A DNA stretch of 64,000 bases. It comes from Dictyostelium firmibasis. Taxonomy: Eukaryota > Evosea > Eumycetozoa > Dictyosteliales > Dictyosteliaceae. The position numbers and the translations under genes are program-made. Shown one piece after another: positions 24,354-38,771 of the stretch. The first letter of the stretch is position 1. Every line of letters begins with the position of its first letter. A model generated the notes under the pieces. It ran no database searches. It had not been told where the DNA came from and saw only the letters and a list, made by a program, of their open reading frames with translations. The stretch lies in NCBI GenBank assembly GCA_036169595.1, contig CM069765.1:1257001-1321000 (forward strand), read 5' to 3'.

Positions 24354-25462
24354 TCAAAAGAAAAAGCAACAACCACGACTTTTAATTTTCATAATTTTTT
24401 GTTTGATAACGCCATCTGGTTCTTTGTTAAAAATTTTGTTAGCTCTTTCACTATAAGATTCATTTGCCACTTTTCTATAAACATTTTGAGGGGACACTGG
24501 TAGACAGACATTACTAAAACCATTTAAAACAATTTCATCCTTAACGTTTGTTTTAGGATTGATGGTGTTTAGCTGTTGTTCAGAGGATGGTTGTTGTTGA
24601 TGATGAATTTGTAGAAGCTCATATTCATTGCTATTGCTGTCTAATGAACCATTACTACCATATGTTGAAGAAGATGATGAATTTGGAGATGTATATGTTT
24701 GTTGTGGTTTATTTGTAACACTTTGTGAGTAACCTAATGGATTTGAATCCGGAGACCCTTGAAAGTTTGGTGGTGGAGGCATACCTGTTGAACCTGATAA
24801 AGGATTGGCCAAATGTTGTGATTGTTGTAATTGTAATAGTTGTTGATTTTGTAGTATTTGTTGTTGTTGTTGTTGTATTTGTTGTTGGAGTAATTGTTGC
24901 TGTTGCTGTTTTTTTAATTGTAATTCTTGTAGGTGATTGCTGTTATAGCTACTATGATGATTGGATTTATTCTGTTGTTGATCATTTTGTTCAATCTTTT
25001 TAAAGGTTTCCCATGAATATTTAATTTGATCATATGACTCTTCTTTAGATTCGAATGAGGAAAAGGAGTAAACTAAACCTTTACCTATAGTTATTAAGAT
25101 TGATTTCTTTAATTTTCCTTTCGTTGGTAATGGTTCATCAATCGATAAAACTCTTTCAAATTTGATCTCTTCACTTTTGAATGTAGTATCTATTGAAAGG
25201 AATAATATACGAGTTTGTGTCACAAACATTACACCATAGTTTTGATCAAGCGATCCTTTTATTCTACATCTATATGACAACTCTAACCTTTCATCTCTTG
25301 GAATAGTTTGAAAATGTTTTATTAAATTTGATGTTGATGGATTTCTGTACAGTTCTTCACCAGTTGACAATTTCCTTGAAGGCTTTAGAAAGAAAATAAT
25401 AATAATAATAGTAATAATAATGAATAGAAAAAATAAAATAATAAATAAAAAATCTTGTCAAT

Positions 25463-25504
<42 letters not shown>

Positions 25505-25984
25505 TACATCAATATTAGCAGATTTCCATCTTGATTCAATCAATCTAAATGGAGAACCTTTATGAGATTTTTTAAAATTTATATGATAATATTTAAATTT
25601 TCCTTTTTCAATTGGTAATTCAATTCTTACACTGTCATCTTGTAGCCATTCAACATTTGAAATATTTTTAAATGGAACAATTTTTCTTTTTTTCTTTACT
25701 GAGAATGAACCAAAAAAAACAATGGCTGCCTGTGTAATACCAAACATGTTGTAGTTTGACTTAAAAGAACCACCATTTTTAAAATCACATTTTTCACAAA
25801 AGAGTACAGATTCTTCCAATCTTAAATTTTTTCTTAATAAATCATTTTCACTCTCTGAACCATATGATTCAACACTACTAGAATCACTACCTCTTTTACC
25901 ATTATTTAATAATACCTTTGTTGATGATGATGAAACTGCACTTCTACCTGAAATACTGCCACCTGAATTACTTTTTGTTGACAT
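24354..25984 (-). CDS. GRAM-domain protein B with CaaX-like tail (tandem paralogue)
   Basis: Exons 25984..25508 and 25382..24354 give 501 aa. The layout matches gene A: a Ser-rich N-terminus, a first module (VLFCEKCDFKNGGSF...VKKKRKIVPFKNISNVEW...KKSHKGSPFRLIESR), the same intron position, then GRAM (SYRCRIKGSLDQNYGVMFVTQT...). The linker differs: a long Gln-rich run and Ser/Asn segments replace the TQ repeats of A. A conserved SERANKIFNKEP motif precedes the end, and gene A has the like-placed GDRASKLFPKE. The tail is KIKSRGCCFFF. Two adjacent Cys after basic residues suit prenylation and/or palmitoylation. The conserved ends and modules with diverged linkers argue that both genes are functional. 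Confidence 0.88.
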
Positions 25985-26084
25985 TTTTTTTTAAAAAAAA
26001 AAAAAAAAAAAAAAATTTATATGTATTTTACTATTATTATTTTAAAAATTATTTATTTTTTATTTTATTTTATTATTTTCTTAT

Positions 26085-26116
<32 letters not shown>

Positions 26117-26737
26117 CTACCAAACTTAGAAAACTTTAAAATTTAAAAAAAAATAAAAAAAAAAAGTTATTGTTTTTTTTATCATGCAAAAAAATATATA
26201 TATAAAAAAAGTTTTTAAAAATTATTGTCACTGTTAATTATAATAATACGATAACTAATTAATGTTTCTAAATAATGGAAATACTATTTTTTCACTATGG
26301 ATGGGGATTTTAAAAAAAAAAAAAAAAAAAATAAAAAAAATAAAAAATAAAAAATAAAAATAAATAAAAGTTGAGTGATTTGGTTATATTATTATAAAAA
26401 AAATTAATAATATGAGCAAAAAAAAAAACTATAAGGAAAAAACACTCTCAAATTCTCAAACAAACATAATAATCAAACAGGATAAAACAGAGAAATGACT
26501 AATACTGGTAAAAAAAAATGTCAAAAAGTTAAAAAATTTTATTATTTTCAACTTTTTAAACAAAAAAAACCTTTTTTAAAATTCAAAAAAAATAAAAAAA
26601 CAAAAAAAATTAAAAATAAAAAAAAATAAATAAAAAAAAAAAAAAAAACAAAAAAAAAAAACAAAAAAAAATAAATAAAAAAAATAACTAAAAATAAAAT
26701 ATCAAATGGTTTCATTACTCAATCTCGATTAAATTGG

Positions 26738-26770
<33 letters not shown>

Positions 26771-26894
26771 TAGTTTCATCATCAAATCAAACCACAAGTT
26801 TTTCTTTTTTCTTTTTTTTTTTTTCTTTTTAATTAAAATTTAATTTATTTTATTTTATTGTCATATTTTTTTTTTTATTTTAATTTATGTTTTT
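25985..26894. other. Intergenic, homopolymer-rich
   Basis: A and T tracts with short unique pieces near 26200-26300 and 26440-26500. Nothing coding or structured is supported. Confidence 0.5.
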
Positions 26895-27611
26895 TTATTC
26901 TCTATAAATTACATTTGTATTACCAGATGTAATTATTTTATGAGCTGGCCATCTAATTACATTTTCTTGAGAAGTAAACATTTCATCCCATACTTTTTTC
27001 TTTGAGGAACCATTCATAAAGAAGACTTTATTCTTTGATGAGGCTAAAAAGTTAATGTTTGTAGTGATACGATCAAAGATAGCGAAACGTTCAGTAGTTG
27101 TATGATAGACCATTTGAGATTCATCGAGTGGTGATTTTGAAGCATTTGGAAAGATTGATGCAATATGTCCATCTTCACCCATACCCAAAGTAACTAAATC
27201 TGGTGAACCATTAGATCTCTCAACTAATCTCTTTAAATCGTTTTCATAGGTTTCAATGCATTCTTTCAATGGAAGTGATGTATTTGGTGTAATGAAATGA
27301 TCCTCTAGCAAGCTAACCCTATTCTTGAATATAGATTTACTGATTAAATCATAGATTGAATCTTTACTATTTTTATCAATATATCTTTCATCTACTGCAA
27401 AGAAATAGACCATGCTCCAATCAATAGATGAATCTTTGTTATCACCTAACTTCTCGTAGATTGGTTTTGGTGTTGATCCTCCAGATAAACCAATAGTGGC
27501 AATACCTCTACTACTTATTGAATCTTTAATGATTTTTTTAATAAATTCAACAGATTCATCTTCAAATTTCTCTTTATCGATTGTAATAAAATTAATTAAT
27601 TTATTATCCAT
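26895..27611 (-). CDS. pgl: 6-phosphogluconolactonase
   Basis: A single exon of 238 aa. It carries the two signatures of the glucosamine-6-P isomerase/6PGL fold in 6PGL form: IATIGLSGGSTPKPIYEKL near residue 40 and LVTLGMGEDGHIASIFP near residue 143, plus FFAVDERYI. The length matches eukaryotic 6PGLs (about 240-260 aa). It hydrolyses 6-phosphogluconolactone to 6-phosphogluconate in the oxidative pentose-phosphate pathway in the cytosol. The start follows the A-rich leader AAAAAAATT directly before ATG. Confidence 0.95.
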   Translation of the reverse strand: MDNKLINFITIDKEKFEDESVEFIKKIIKDSISSRGIATIGLSGGSTPKPIYEKLGDNKDSSIDWSMVYFFAVDERYIDKNSKDSIYDLISKSIFKNRVSLLEDHFITPNTSLPLKECIETYENDLKRLVERSNGSPDLVTLGMGEDGHIASIFPNASKSPLDESQMVYHTTTERFAIFDRITTNINFLASSKNKVFFMNGSSKKKVWDEMFTSQENVIRWPAHKIITSGNTNVIYRE

Positions 27612-28255
27612 AATTTTTTTTTGTTATAATATTGGTGTGTAAAAAAAAAAAATAAAAAAAATAAAAAAATAAAAAATATAAAAAAAAAAAAAAAATTTTA
27701 TTTGGGTATTTTGTTTTTTCATCATAACTAGTAAATTAATTTTCATTTTTTTCTTGTATATTTTGGATGAAATAGTAAATAAAAAAAAAAAAAGTAAAAA
27801 TAAAAATTAAAAAAGAAAATTCTTTGTAAATTAATTATTTTAAATGAAATAAAAAAAAAAAAAAATTAAAAAAAAAAGAAAATTTTTTGTAAATTAATTT
27901 TGTTTGTTCAAGAGTACCTGCCAAGATTTGGGAGTTTATTCGGTCATGGTGAAAAAATAAATTAATAACAAGAAATAAAGAAAAAAATATATAACAATAA
28001 AGAAAAATAAAGAAAAACAAATAATAAATAATAATAAGAATAAAAAAAAATAAAAAATAAAAACTTGGGACAGGGAAGTTATTGAAAAAAAAAAAGATGA
28101 ATAATTAAAAAAATAAAAAAAAAATTTTTTATTGGTTTGATTTTTTAAAAACTATTCTTTTACAGATTATTTTTGTTTTTATTAATTTTTTTTATTATTT
28201 TTATTTTTTATTATTATTTTATTTGTTATCATTATTTATTTCTACTTTATATTTT

Positions 28256-28289
<34 letters not shown>

Positions 28290-29152
28290 ATCAAAGACAA
28301 CCCAAAAGTTAATAAACAATAAAAAAATAATTGGAAGAAAAAAAAAAATAAAAAAAAAAACAATTTGATTGTGGCTAACTAATTTTTTAAAATACATTAT
28401 ATTTCCAGAAGCTTATCTGAATTCGAACTAATAAAAGGAAATAATTAAGTCCAAAAAAAAATATTGCCAAAGTTAATCCATTATAGGTATATTTTGATTT
28501 CTTTTTTTTTTTTTTTTATTTTTTTTTTTTTTTTTTTTTATTTTTTTATTTTCTCGTTATTGTTTTAGCACTTAAAGGTATTTAAAACCGAAATGATAAA
28601 TACTGCATAAACTGCCAGTATTGTCGTTAATTTTTTTCAAAATTTTTTTTATTTTTTTTATTTTTTTTTTTTTATTTTTTTTTATTTTTTTTTGTTTTAA
28701 GTCCTGTTTTTAAATTCTTTTTCTTTTTTATAATATTTAATTTATATATTCTAATTTCAATTTTTTTAATTAATATATACATATATAATTTTTTTTTTTT
28801 GTATAAATTTTTTTTTTTTACACAACACAAATAAATATCTTTTTAAAATTTAAATTTATTCGTTTGTTCTTTTCGAATTTTTTATAAAATTTTTTTTTTT
28901 TCGCACCTTTTCGTTGTTGTCATTTTTATTCTTGTTGTTCACACGCACAAACCATATTTTATTTTTTTATAAAAAAATTAAATTTATAATAATAATAGTA
29001 ATAGTAATAATAAAATATAATAATAATAATAATAACAATAATAATAGAATAAAAATAGATATAATAAACAATATAATATAATAATAATAAAAATAAATAA
29101 TATAAAATTTTTTTTTCAATAATATTTTAGAGGGAAAATTAATTTAAATAAA
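27612..29152. other. Long divergent intergenic region (pgl / elongase)
   Basis: 1.5 kb, largely homopolymer, with unique islands at 27899-27957, 28370-28500 and 28560-28635 (the last holds AATACTG...CAGTATT, 7-bp arms). A CA-rich element CACACGCACAAACC lies at 28940-28953, about 200 bp before the elongase. No open frame in the islands uses normal codon choice. Confidence 0.45.
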
Positions 29153-30084
29153 ATGGAACACATTAATGAAATTAATCTCAAAGATTTTTTCGAGAATCCA
29201 ATAGGATTGATAGAAAGATTTAGATGGAAAAATGAAGTTACACCATTCTCTACTATTCTTTTCCCAATAGTATGTTCTTTTGGGTACTTGGCAGTTATCT
29301 ATGGATTACAAAGTTTTATGAAGAATAAAAAAGAGATTAAATTACATGGATTTGCTTTATTTCATAATCTATTCCTCTGTTTATTATCTTTATTCATGTT
29401 TTTAGGTATAGTGGTTCCAATAGCTAAAAGTTCTTTCCCACAAGGTTTATATCATTCCCTTTGTAAACCAATTGATAGTGGTCTCGTTAATTTCAGTTAC
29501 TATATTTTCTATTTAAGTAAAGTTTATGAATTCATTGATACTATTATTCAAGTTTTAAGAAAGGTTTGTATAAATATATTTGAATGAATAATTGAATTAA
29601 TTAATTAATTAATTAATGAATGAATGAATGAATGAATGAGTGATAGATATTAATTTATTTATTTATTTTTCTATAGAAAAATTTAATATTTTTACATGTT
29701 TATCATCATTTTATAACACTTTGGTTAGTTTGGGTTAATTTAACAATGGATACAGGTGTACAATGGGTTGATATTTCAGCAAATTGTTTTGTTCATATTA
29801 TTATGTACTTTTATTATTTCCAAACTGAACGTGGCATTAATCCATGGTGGAAAAAGTATATCACAGTCGTTCAAATCATTCAATTTGTAGTTGATATGGG
29901 TACACATATACTATGGCATTATTTCGATGTTCAAGGTAACTATAACCCCAACTATTGCTCCGGTACCCTTACTGCCTCCTTTTTTAGCGATTTCGTGATT
30001 TTATCTTTCCTTGGTTTATTCATTCAATTCTTTGTTAAATCTTATAACAATAAAAGATCTGCCATCAAAAAGAAAGCAAATTAA
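29153..30084 (+). CDS. ELO-family very-long-chain fatty acid elongase
   Basis: Exons 29153..29563 and 29677..30084 give 272 aa, the usual ELO length. It is a polytopic ER membrane protein with about seven hydrophobic segments, including the first at VTPFSTILFPIVCSFGYLAV. The family motifs are in order: KVYEFIDTII, then the histidine box HVYHHF just after the intron, then HIIMYFYYF, and a Lys-rich C-terminus (KRSAIKKKAN) suited to ER retention. ELO enzymes condense malonyl-CoA with fatty acyl-CoA. Which chain length is used cannot be told. D. discoideum has several such genes (eloA, sre1 and others), so no symbol is given. Confidence 0.93.
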
Positions 30085-30273
30085 ACATCAAATAAAAATA
30101 AAAACTCAATATATATAGTTTATAAATTTTTAAAAATAAAATAAAAATAAAAATAAAAACCTTTTTTTTATTTTAAAAAAAAAAAAAAAATCTAAACCAC
30201 CAGGCAATGGTTTTTTTATTATTTATATTTTATAATTAAATAAAATATAATGTTTTTTTATTATTAAATAAAT

Positions 30274-31344
30274 TTAGTTTTTTTGATTATTTGGAGGCGA
30301 ATTTGTATTACTACTACTATTACTACTGCTACCCTCCGATAAATTTAATTGATCTAATGATCCAGAAGGATCATGATCAATTACTTTGTGTTTCTTTTTT
30401 GAAGAGGATGAAGGAGAAGAGGAAAATGGTGAAGAATTTACTGAATTTGGATTTATTGGTTGTTTTAATGCAGATTTTGGTGGTTTTTGATTTGTGACTT
30501 GTTGTAAATTGAATGAAAAATCGGTGAATTCCAATGTTGATTCGATAACATGTTTATTTTTTGATGAAGATAAATTATTTTTACCACTACCACTTGCGCC
30601 ACTGTTTTTATTATCACTATTACTACTATTATTATTGACAGAAACAACTCCAGCAGTACTAATTTTACCAGTACTACTACTTGACATAGAACCACCTATA
30701 CTTTTTTTAGAAATACTACTACCACTACTACTATTTAAAGAGTTACTATTATTTAAAAAGATTTGATATTTTACTTTTCTATATCTAAAGCGATTGAAAA
30801 AGAAAACGATGATTAAGATAAAAGAGATACAAGTTGACGTCAAAAAAATTGAACCCCAAATTAAACCGAGGTTACTAATTTGGGGTAGAAAAGGTAATAC
30901 TTGATATGGATTTGATGGTTTGTAATAACAATCTATTATACCTGATCCTTTTTGTTTCTCTATAAATTGTGATAGATATCCACCTACCCATGTTTGATTT
31001 TGTGAGTAGAGTCCAGAGATATTCGAATTTGCTAATGTCATTTGATCATTATTTGAGGGATCTGAAAAGTTAAAGCTAACACTAATGATACCATGATAAC
31101 ATTTCTGAAAATTTACTTCTGTCTCTGAATCAACATTCTCCTTTGGATCCGTACCTTTCATAACTACTTCATTTAAAAAATTATCTTTATAATATGAAAA
31201 CCACCATAAATTATCATTCTCTGTATTACATGGCCAAAATGTCATTTTCTCTGTTATTAATATTGAATTAATTTTACAATTACCTTTTTTAAATTCATTT
31301 TGCAAATCTCTCTTTACATTTTTTTTTATTATATAAATTAGTAC

Positions 31345-31429
<85 letters not shown>

Positions 31430-31543
31430 TAAAAATAAACTCACATCAAAAGCCCATATTTTGACAAAGAAAAAAACTGTTAATAATAATGAAATAACAA
31501 ATACGAAAACATTGGCCCATAGAAATACTTGTTTTAACTTCAT
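30274..31543 (-). CDS. Two-TM membrane protein, KCNMB-like topology
   Basis: Exons 31543..31445 and 31311..30274 give 378 aa. The intron holds a long (AAT)n array. TM1 is residues about 8-28 (LWANVFVFVISLLLTVFFFV). A loop of about 165 residues with four Cys follows (GNCKINS, WPCNTEN, QKCYHG, IIDCYYKPSNP) and NxS/T sites. TM2 is LIWGSIFLTSTCISFILIIV near residue 210. The cytosolic tail is Ser/Asn-rich and low complexity. The layout TM, Cys loop, a CNTE/YPC-like pair, DCYY-P, TM resembles the beta subunits of BK channels and related two-TM families, but the sequence similarity is faint. Function unknown. The same gene contains the standard late hydrophilic tail of many Dictyostelium membrane proteins. 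Confidence 0.75.
31347..31426. repeat. (AAT)n microsatellite in an intron
   Basis: About 27 perfect AAT units on the plus strand, inside the intron of the two-TM gene. The sense strand of the gene carries (ATT)n. Confidence 0.95.
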
Positions 31544-31605
31544 TTCTTTTTTATTACTATATCTTATTTCTTATTGTACAATTTATTATTATTATTACTT
31601 AGTTA

Positions 31606-31644
<39 letters not shown>

Positions 31645-32256
31645 ATATTATTATATATTATTATTATTATTATTATATATTGTTGTTATATTATTATGAT
31701 TATTTGTATTATTACTCGACAGACTCATGTATGAAAAGTCTTGCACGAATTTTTTATTTTTTATTTTTTATTTTTTTTTTTGTTTTTTTTTTTTTTAATT
31801 AAAATTTTATTTTATTTTTATTTTAATTTTTTTATTTTAACTAAATTTTATTTTTATTTTTGTTATTTTTTTTTAATTTTTATTTTTTATTTTATTATTT
31901 TATTATTTCAAAATCGGTTTGTGTGTATAAATCCCATTTTTGATTTGAATCAATTCAAACCAAAAAAAATATTTTCCTGACTTTTGTTTATGATTTTTTT
32001 TTATTTTTTTATATTTTTTTTATATTCAAATCTTTCACAAATTTTATTTAATTAATAGATATAATTAAAGCAAATATTTGTTTGAGTTTCGATAAAAAAA
32101 AAAAAAAATTCTTATTAAAAGAATATAATCTTGAAGTTAAATAACCCTAATTTAAAATTTTAAATAGAAATATAAAATAGAGCATTACACAAAGGGGATT
32201 TAGCAGGAAAGACACTAGAAACCACTTTTACCACCATTATTTTTCTGTTTTTTTTT

Positions 32257-32294
<38 letters not shown>

Positions 32295-32507
32295 TGAATC
32301 AAAAAAAATTAAACCAGATGCCTTTAAAATTTGAAAAAGGATAAATAAAATTGGATAGGAAGGGGAATGTAAAAATAGAAAATTTGATACAGATTTAAAG
32401 TAAAAAAAGAAAAGAAGGAAATAAAACTATTTTTATGTTTGTTTTGTTTGATTTTTTTTTTTTTTTAAAATAGTTTTATTTATAAAAAAAGAAATGATAG
32501 AAAGAAA

Positions 32508-32572
<65 letters not shown>

Positions 32573-32620
32573 AATTTAAAGAAAAGAATTTTTAAATTCT
32601 TAATTGAAACCAGATAGATT
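31544..32620. other. Intergenic, low complexity
   Basis: ATT/AAT arrays (31583-31680), T-rich tracts and A62 (separate entry). At 31932-31947 there is a palindrome TTTGAAT-CA-ATTCAAA. A short unique piece at 32150-32240 has no coding sense. Confidence 0.5.
32509..32570 (+). repeat. A62 homopolymer
   Basis: An uninterrupted run of 62 A, among the longest homopolymers here. It lies 51 bp past the stop of the UBIAD1-like gene, whose sense strand therefore has T62. Confidence 0.9.
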
Positions 32621-34423
<1,803 letters not shown>

Positions 34424-35447
34424 ATTTTTTTATTATTTTCACTTTTATATATTTTGAACTTTATTTTATTTTATTATAAATATTATTATTGTTATTTTAT
34501 TTTATTTTTTTATGTGATTAATTGATAAATTTTTTTTATTTTTTTTTTTTGTTTTTTTTTTTTAATTAAAAAAAAAATTATGACTTTTATTGTTCTTTAT
34601 TTTAAACTATTGATATTTAAATTTACAAAAAGTTCTTAAATTTCCCTAATAAAAATAATTTTTAGTTATGGAATTTTTTTATTTTTATAAAAAAAAAAAA
34701 AGTTTAATTAATAAATTATTAGTGTGATTTTTTTTTAAAAAAAAAAAGTGAAAAAAAAAAAAATTTATTAACAAAAAAAAAAAATTAATTTAAAATATAA
34801 AAATAATAAAAATAAATTGTATTATCGTAAGAACGGGATTTGGAACTACTTGTATCAAATTGAGGTGGAATGTTATTGACAACCAAAAATATAGTCGAAA
34901 AATTCCAAAGATGATACAAACATGTAACATAGATTATTATATGTATTTATTTAAAAGTCATCTTTTTTATTTTTTATTTTTTTTTTTTTTTAAATATAAA
35001 AATTGATATTTATAGAGGACTTTTTTTTTATCCTTATTTTATTATATCGTTATAGATTATACATAAAAGGATGTTTTTTGGAGGTTTATAAAGGACCTAA
35101 TATTTTTATTAAATCATAAAAAAAAAAAAAAACAAAATGTGGTTTAGGAAAAAAATTTAAAAAAAATAACAAAATGGAAAAAACTTGCAAATACAGTGAT
35201 TATACCATATTTGTTTGATTATGATAATAAATATGGAAATGCATTATAATTAAGTTTTTTTTTATTTAATTTTTTTCATTAATATAATAAACACATAATT
35301 GAATCGATATAAAAATAGAGAAAATATAGATGGTGGCAAAAATACAAGTGGATTCATGACCCACGAAAAAAAATGTTAAAATTTTTATACAAAAAATAAA
35401 TCTTTTTTTTTACAACATTTTTTTTATCACTGTGCTTTTATAATTTT

Positions 35448-35498
<51 letters not shown>

Positions 35499-36014
35499 TA
35501 GCTTTATAAAAATGTTTTAATTTATTATAATTATTTTAAATCAAACCTTTTTAATAATTTATAATAATCATAAAAATATTAATAATTTATATTTAAATGG
35601 CAAAATTAATAGTTAAATAGGAAAAAAAAACCAATTTTATTATTATATATTAATTTATTATAACTATTATTAAGTTTTTATAAAAGCTATTATATTGTAA
35701 AATTTAAAATCAATTTTGTGAACAGGATATCAACAAAATACTTTTAAATGTTTGCTTTTTTTTTTTTGTTTTTTTTATTATTTTTTTTTGATTATTTTTA
35801 TTATTATTATTTTTATTATTATTTTTTTATATGATTGATAACAAGAAATAGAGATGACTTTAACTCATTTATTGCTCACATTACATACCTGCACGAAATT
35901 ATTTATAAAATGAAATATTTTTATTAGTTTAAATTAATATCACGTGTTTTTTTAAAAAAAAAAATTTTTATTTTTTTTTTGTTATTATTCATTTATTACT
36001 ATTATTTTTTTTTC

Positions 36015-36059
<45 letters not shown>

Positions 36060-36341
36060 AAAAAATTTTAAAATAAACAAATGATCGAATTAATATATTT
36101 ATTGTAGGCGTTAATTTTTTTATGAAATCAATTAAAATTTACCAAGGACCATTTTTGGGTTAGTAATTAAAACAACAGGGGTCGGATAAAATGGTTTATT
36201 TATAATGATCATATATGGGAAGTGTGATACAAACTATAAAATATGTTAAATTGGTTAAATGAGTTATTATTAATACTAATATTATTATTATAATTATTAT
36301 TTTTATTTATATTATTATTATTATTAATATTAATATTATTA

Positions 36342-36640
<299 letters not shown>

Positions 36641-36765
36641 TTTGGTAAATATTTTAAACAATGTGTTTGTTATTGTTATTGTTTTTTTTGTTGTTATTTT
36701 TTTTTTTTTCACTTTCATTTTTTTTTATATGCAAAGTAAAAATTTTTTTATGTAATTGGTATGGT

Positions 36766-36790
36766 GGTTGGGTAATAATATTATCTAACC
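36766..36790 (+). repeat. 25-nt quasi-palindrome (RNA hairpin with G-U pairs)
   Basis: GGTTGGGTAATA and TATTATCTAACC pair at all 12 positions if two G-U wobbles are allowed, so the structure suits plus-strand RNA rather than DNA symmetry. The centre is a single A, and the innermost pairs would open to form the loop. Confidence 0.35.
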
Positions 36791-36883
36791 ATACAAGAAG
36801 GTTAGTTTATATTTTTTAACTATTATCATCCACATTTTTAAAAGATGAGCAACAGTTATTGTTAAATATTATCTTTTATTACC

Positions 36884-36917
<34 letters not shown>

Positions 36918-36967
36918 AATAAATTTTTTGTTTATATTGCAGAATTCGACATTATATTTTAAAATTA

Positions 36968-37008
<41 letters not shown>

Positions 37009-37252
37009 ATATAAGATTTTCCAATAGTGAGTGTTTATTATATAAATATTTTAGGAGTTCTAATTTAATTATATATAAAAAAAACTAATCAATATTCAAA
37101 ATTCATTTTTTTTTTTAATTTATCTGTTTAAGATAAAAATTTAATTATAATAATTATCCCTCATTTTTTTTTTTTTTTACCTGTTTAATATTTAACTATT
37201 TAGATTGGGTTAATTTTTTTTTTTTATTTTTAATTATTTTTATTTTTTTTAT

Positions 37253-37289
<37 letters not shown>

Positions 37290-37610
37290 TTAAGTTTTGA
37301 TTTGATTTGTATAACGACCATTACAACCAAATCTATTCATTTGATTTATTTTTATTTTTTTTTTATTTTTTTTATTTTTTTTTTTTTATTTTTATAACAT
37401 CACTTTCGAGAATTTCGAGAATTAAAATTTTTTTTTAATTATTTTTTTTTTTCTGTTCTTCAACTTTTACCCACATTTTCAAATAAAAATAATCACTCGA
37501 ATGTTCCACGGACAATAAAACAAGTGGGTGCATTTGTAAAAAATAATCACCACACTTTTTTTATTTTTTTTTTTTATTTAAGGTTAAAAAAAAAAACCTT
37601 TCATTTCTCT

Positions 37611-37629
37611 CACACAAACACACACACAT
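37611..37629. promoter_or_regulatory. CA-repeat element before the mu-crystallin gene
   Basis: CACACAAACACACACACAT ends 56 bp upstream of the ATG at 37686, followed by TATA-like sequence. It is a CA-rich promoter element or simply a microsatellite. Confidence 0.3.
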
Positions 37630-37685
37630 ATAATATATACGTATACACGACAACACATATATATATATATATACCTATTTAAAAG

Positions 37686-38771
37686 ATGTTAATAATTAAA
37701 GAATCTGATGTTAAAAAATTGATATCTTTGAATGAAGTTATTGATGTAAATGAACAGGTTTTTATTAAAGAATCGAAACAGGAAGTAGTTTGTCCAGACA
37801 GAACGATATTACCAGTTGAGAAAACCCAACAAGATTCGAATGAACCACAAAAAAAACAATTGGTTGGAAATTTATATTTTAAACCATCTTTAATTGTTGA
37901 TGAATCTGTCGGTATTAAAATTGTAGGAACCTTTGCAAACAATATTAATAAGGGTTTACCAACTGTACCAGCAACAATCATATTGAACGATATAGAGACT
38001 GGTTTAGCAAATGCAGTGATTGGAGCCACCTATATTACTGGCGCTAGAACTGCAGCCGGTAGTGCAATTTCAGTGAAATATTTAGCAACTGAATCACCTG
38101 AAACACTCTTTGTATTTGGATCAAGTCTTCAAGCTCAATTACATATTGAAATGATTTTATTATTAAAGTCAACAATTAAAAGGGTATACATATCATCAAG
38201 AACCAAAGAAAATGTTGAGAATCTAATTACTTTATTAAAGAAAGAAAACAACTATAATGGTGCCGATAGTGGTAATGCTGTTGAATTCATTTATTGTGGT
38301 GACAATAATGATATCACAAAGCGTTACCTTTTAGAATCAGATATTATAGTAACGGCCACCTCATCAAATGAGCCACTTTTCAAGGGTGAAGAGGTTTTAT
38401 CTGAAAGTGCAAGAGATTTCAAGAAAAAACCATTGTTAATCTGTGCAGTTGGTAGTAGTAGACCAACTAATCGTGAATTGGACTCTTTCACCATCTCAAA
38501 TTCAAATCTAATTGTAGATGATGTAAATAGTTGTATGGTATCTGGTGAATTATTTATTCCAATTAACAAAGAAAATATTATTACCAAATCTCATATAGTT
38601 GGAAGATTAAGTGATGTAGTTTCTGGTAAATATAAACAAACTACCTCTTCAAAATCGATAACTGTCTATAAATCATCAGGCACTGCCATACAAGATGTTG
38701 CCACCGCTAATTATATTTATAAAAAAGCTTTACAAAATAATTTTGGTTATAATATAAATATGAATAGTTAG
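37686..38771 (+). CDS. Ornithine cyclodeaminase / mu-crystallin family protein
   Basis: A single exon of 361 aa. The family fold is visible: GNLYFKPSLI...VGIKIVGTFANNINKGLPTVPATIIL, then NAVIGATYITGARTAAGSAISVKYLA (substrate loop, conserved R), a Rossmann NAD(P) part starting LFVFGSSLQAQLHIEMI, and SDIIVTATSSNEPLF with GSSRPTNRELD. Family members are NAD(P)-dependent deaminating cyclases or ketimine/imino-acid reductases; mammalian CRYM also binds thyroid hormone. The exact substrate cannot be assigned. The length is a little above the usual 310-330 aa because of inserts near residues 40-60 and 190-205. Confidence 0.9.
   Translation: MLIIKESDVKKLISLNEVIDVNEQVFIKESKQEVVCPDRTILPVEKTQQDSNEPQKKQLVGNLYFKPSLIVDESVGIKIVGTFANNINKGLPTVPATIILNDIETGLANAVIGATYITGARTAAGSAISVKYLATESPETLFVFGSSLQAQLHIEMILLLKSTIKRVYISSRTKENVENLITLLKKENNYNGADSGNAVEFIYCGDNNDITKRYLLESDIIVTATSSNEPLFKGEEVLSESARDFKKKPLLICAVGSSRPTNRELDSFTISNSNLIVDDVNSCMVSGELFIPINKENIITKSHIVGRLSDVVSGKYKQTTSSKSITVYKSSGTAIQDVATANYIYKKALQNNFGYNINMNS

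Noticed and set aside
34840-34936. 48-codon minus-strand frame starting MLHVCIIFGIF
   Set aside because: Uses codons rare in this genome (CGA, CTC, CTA, ACG) and runs into a homopolymer.
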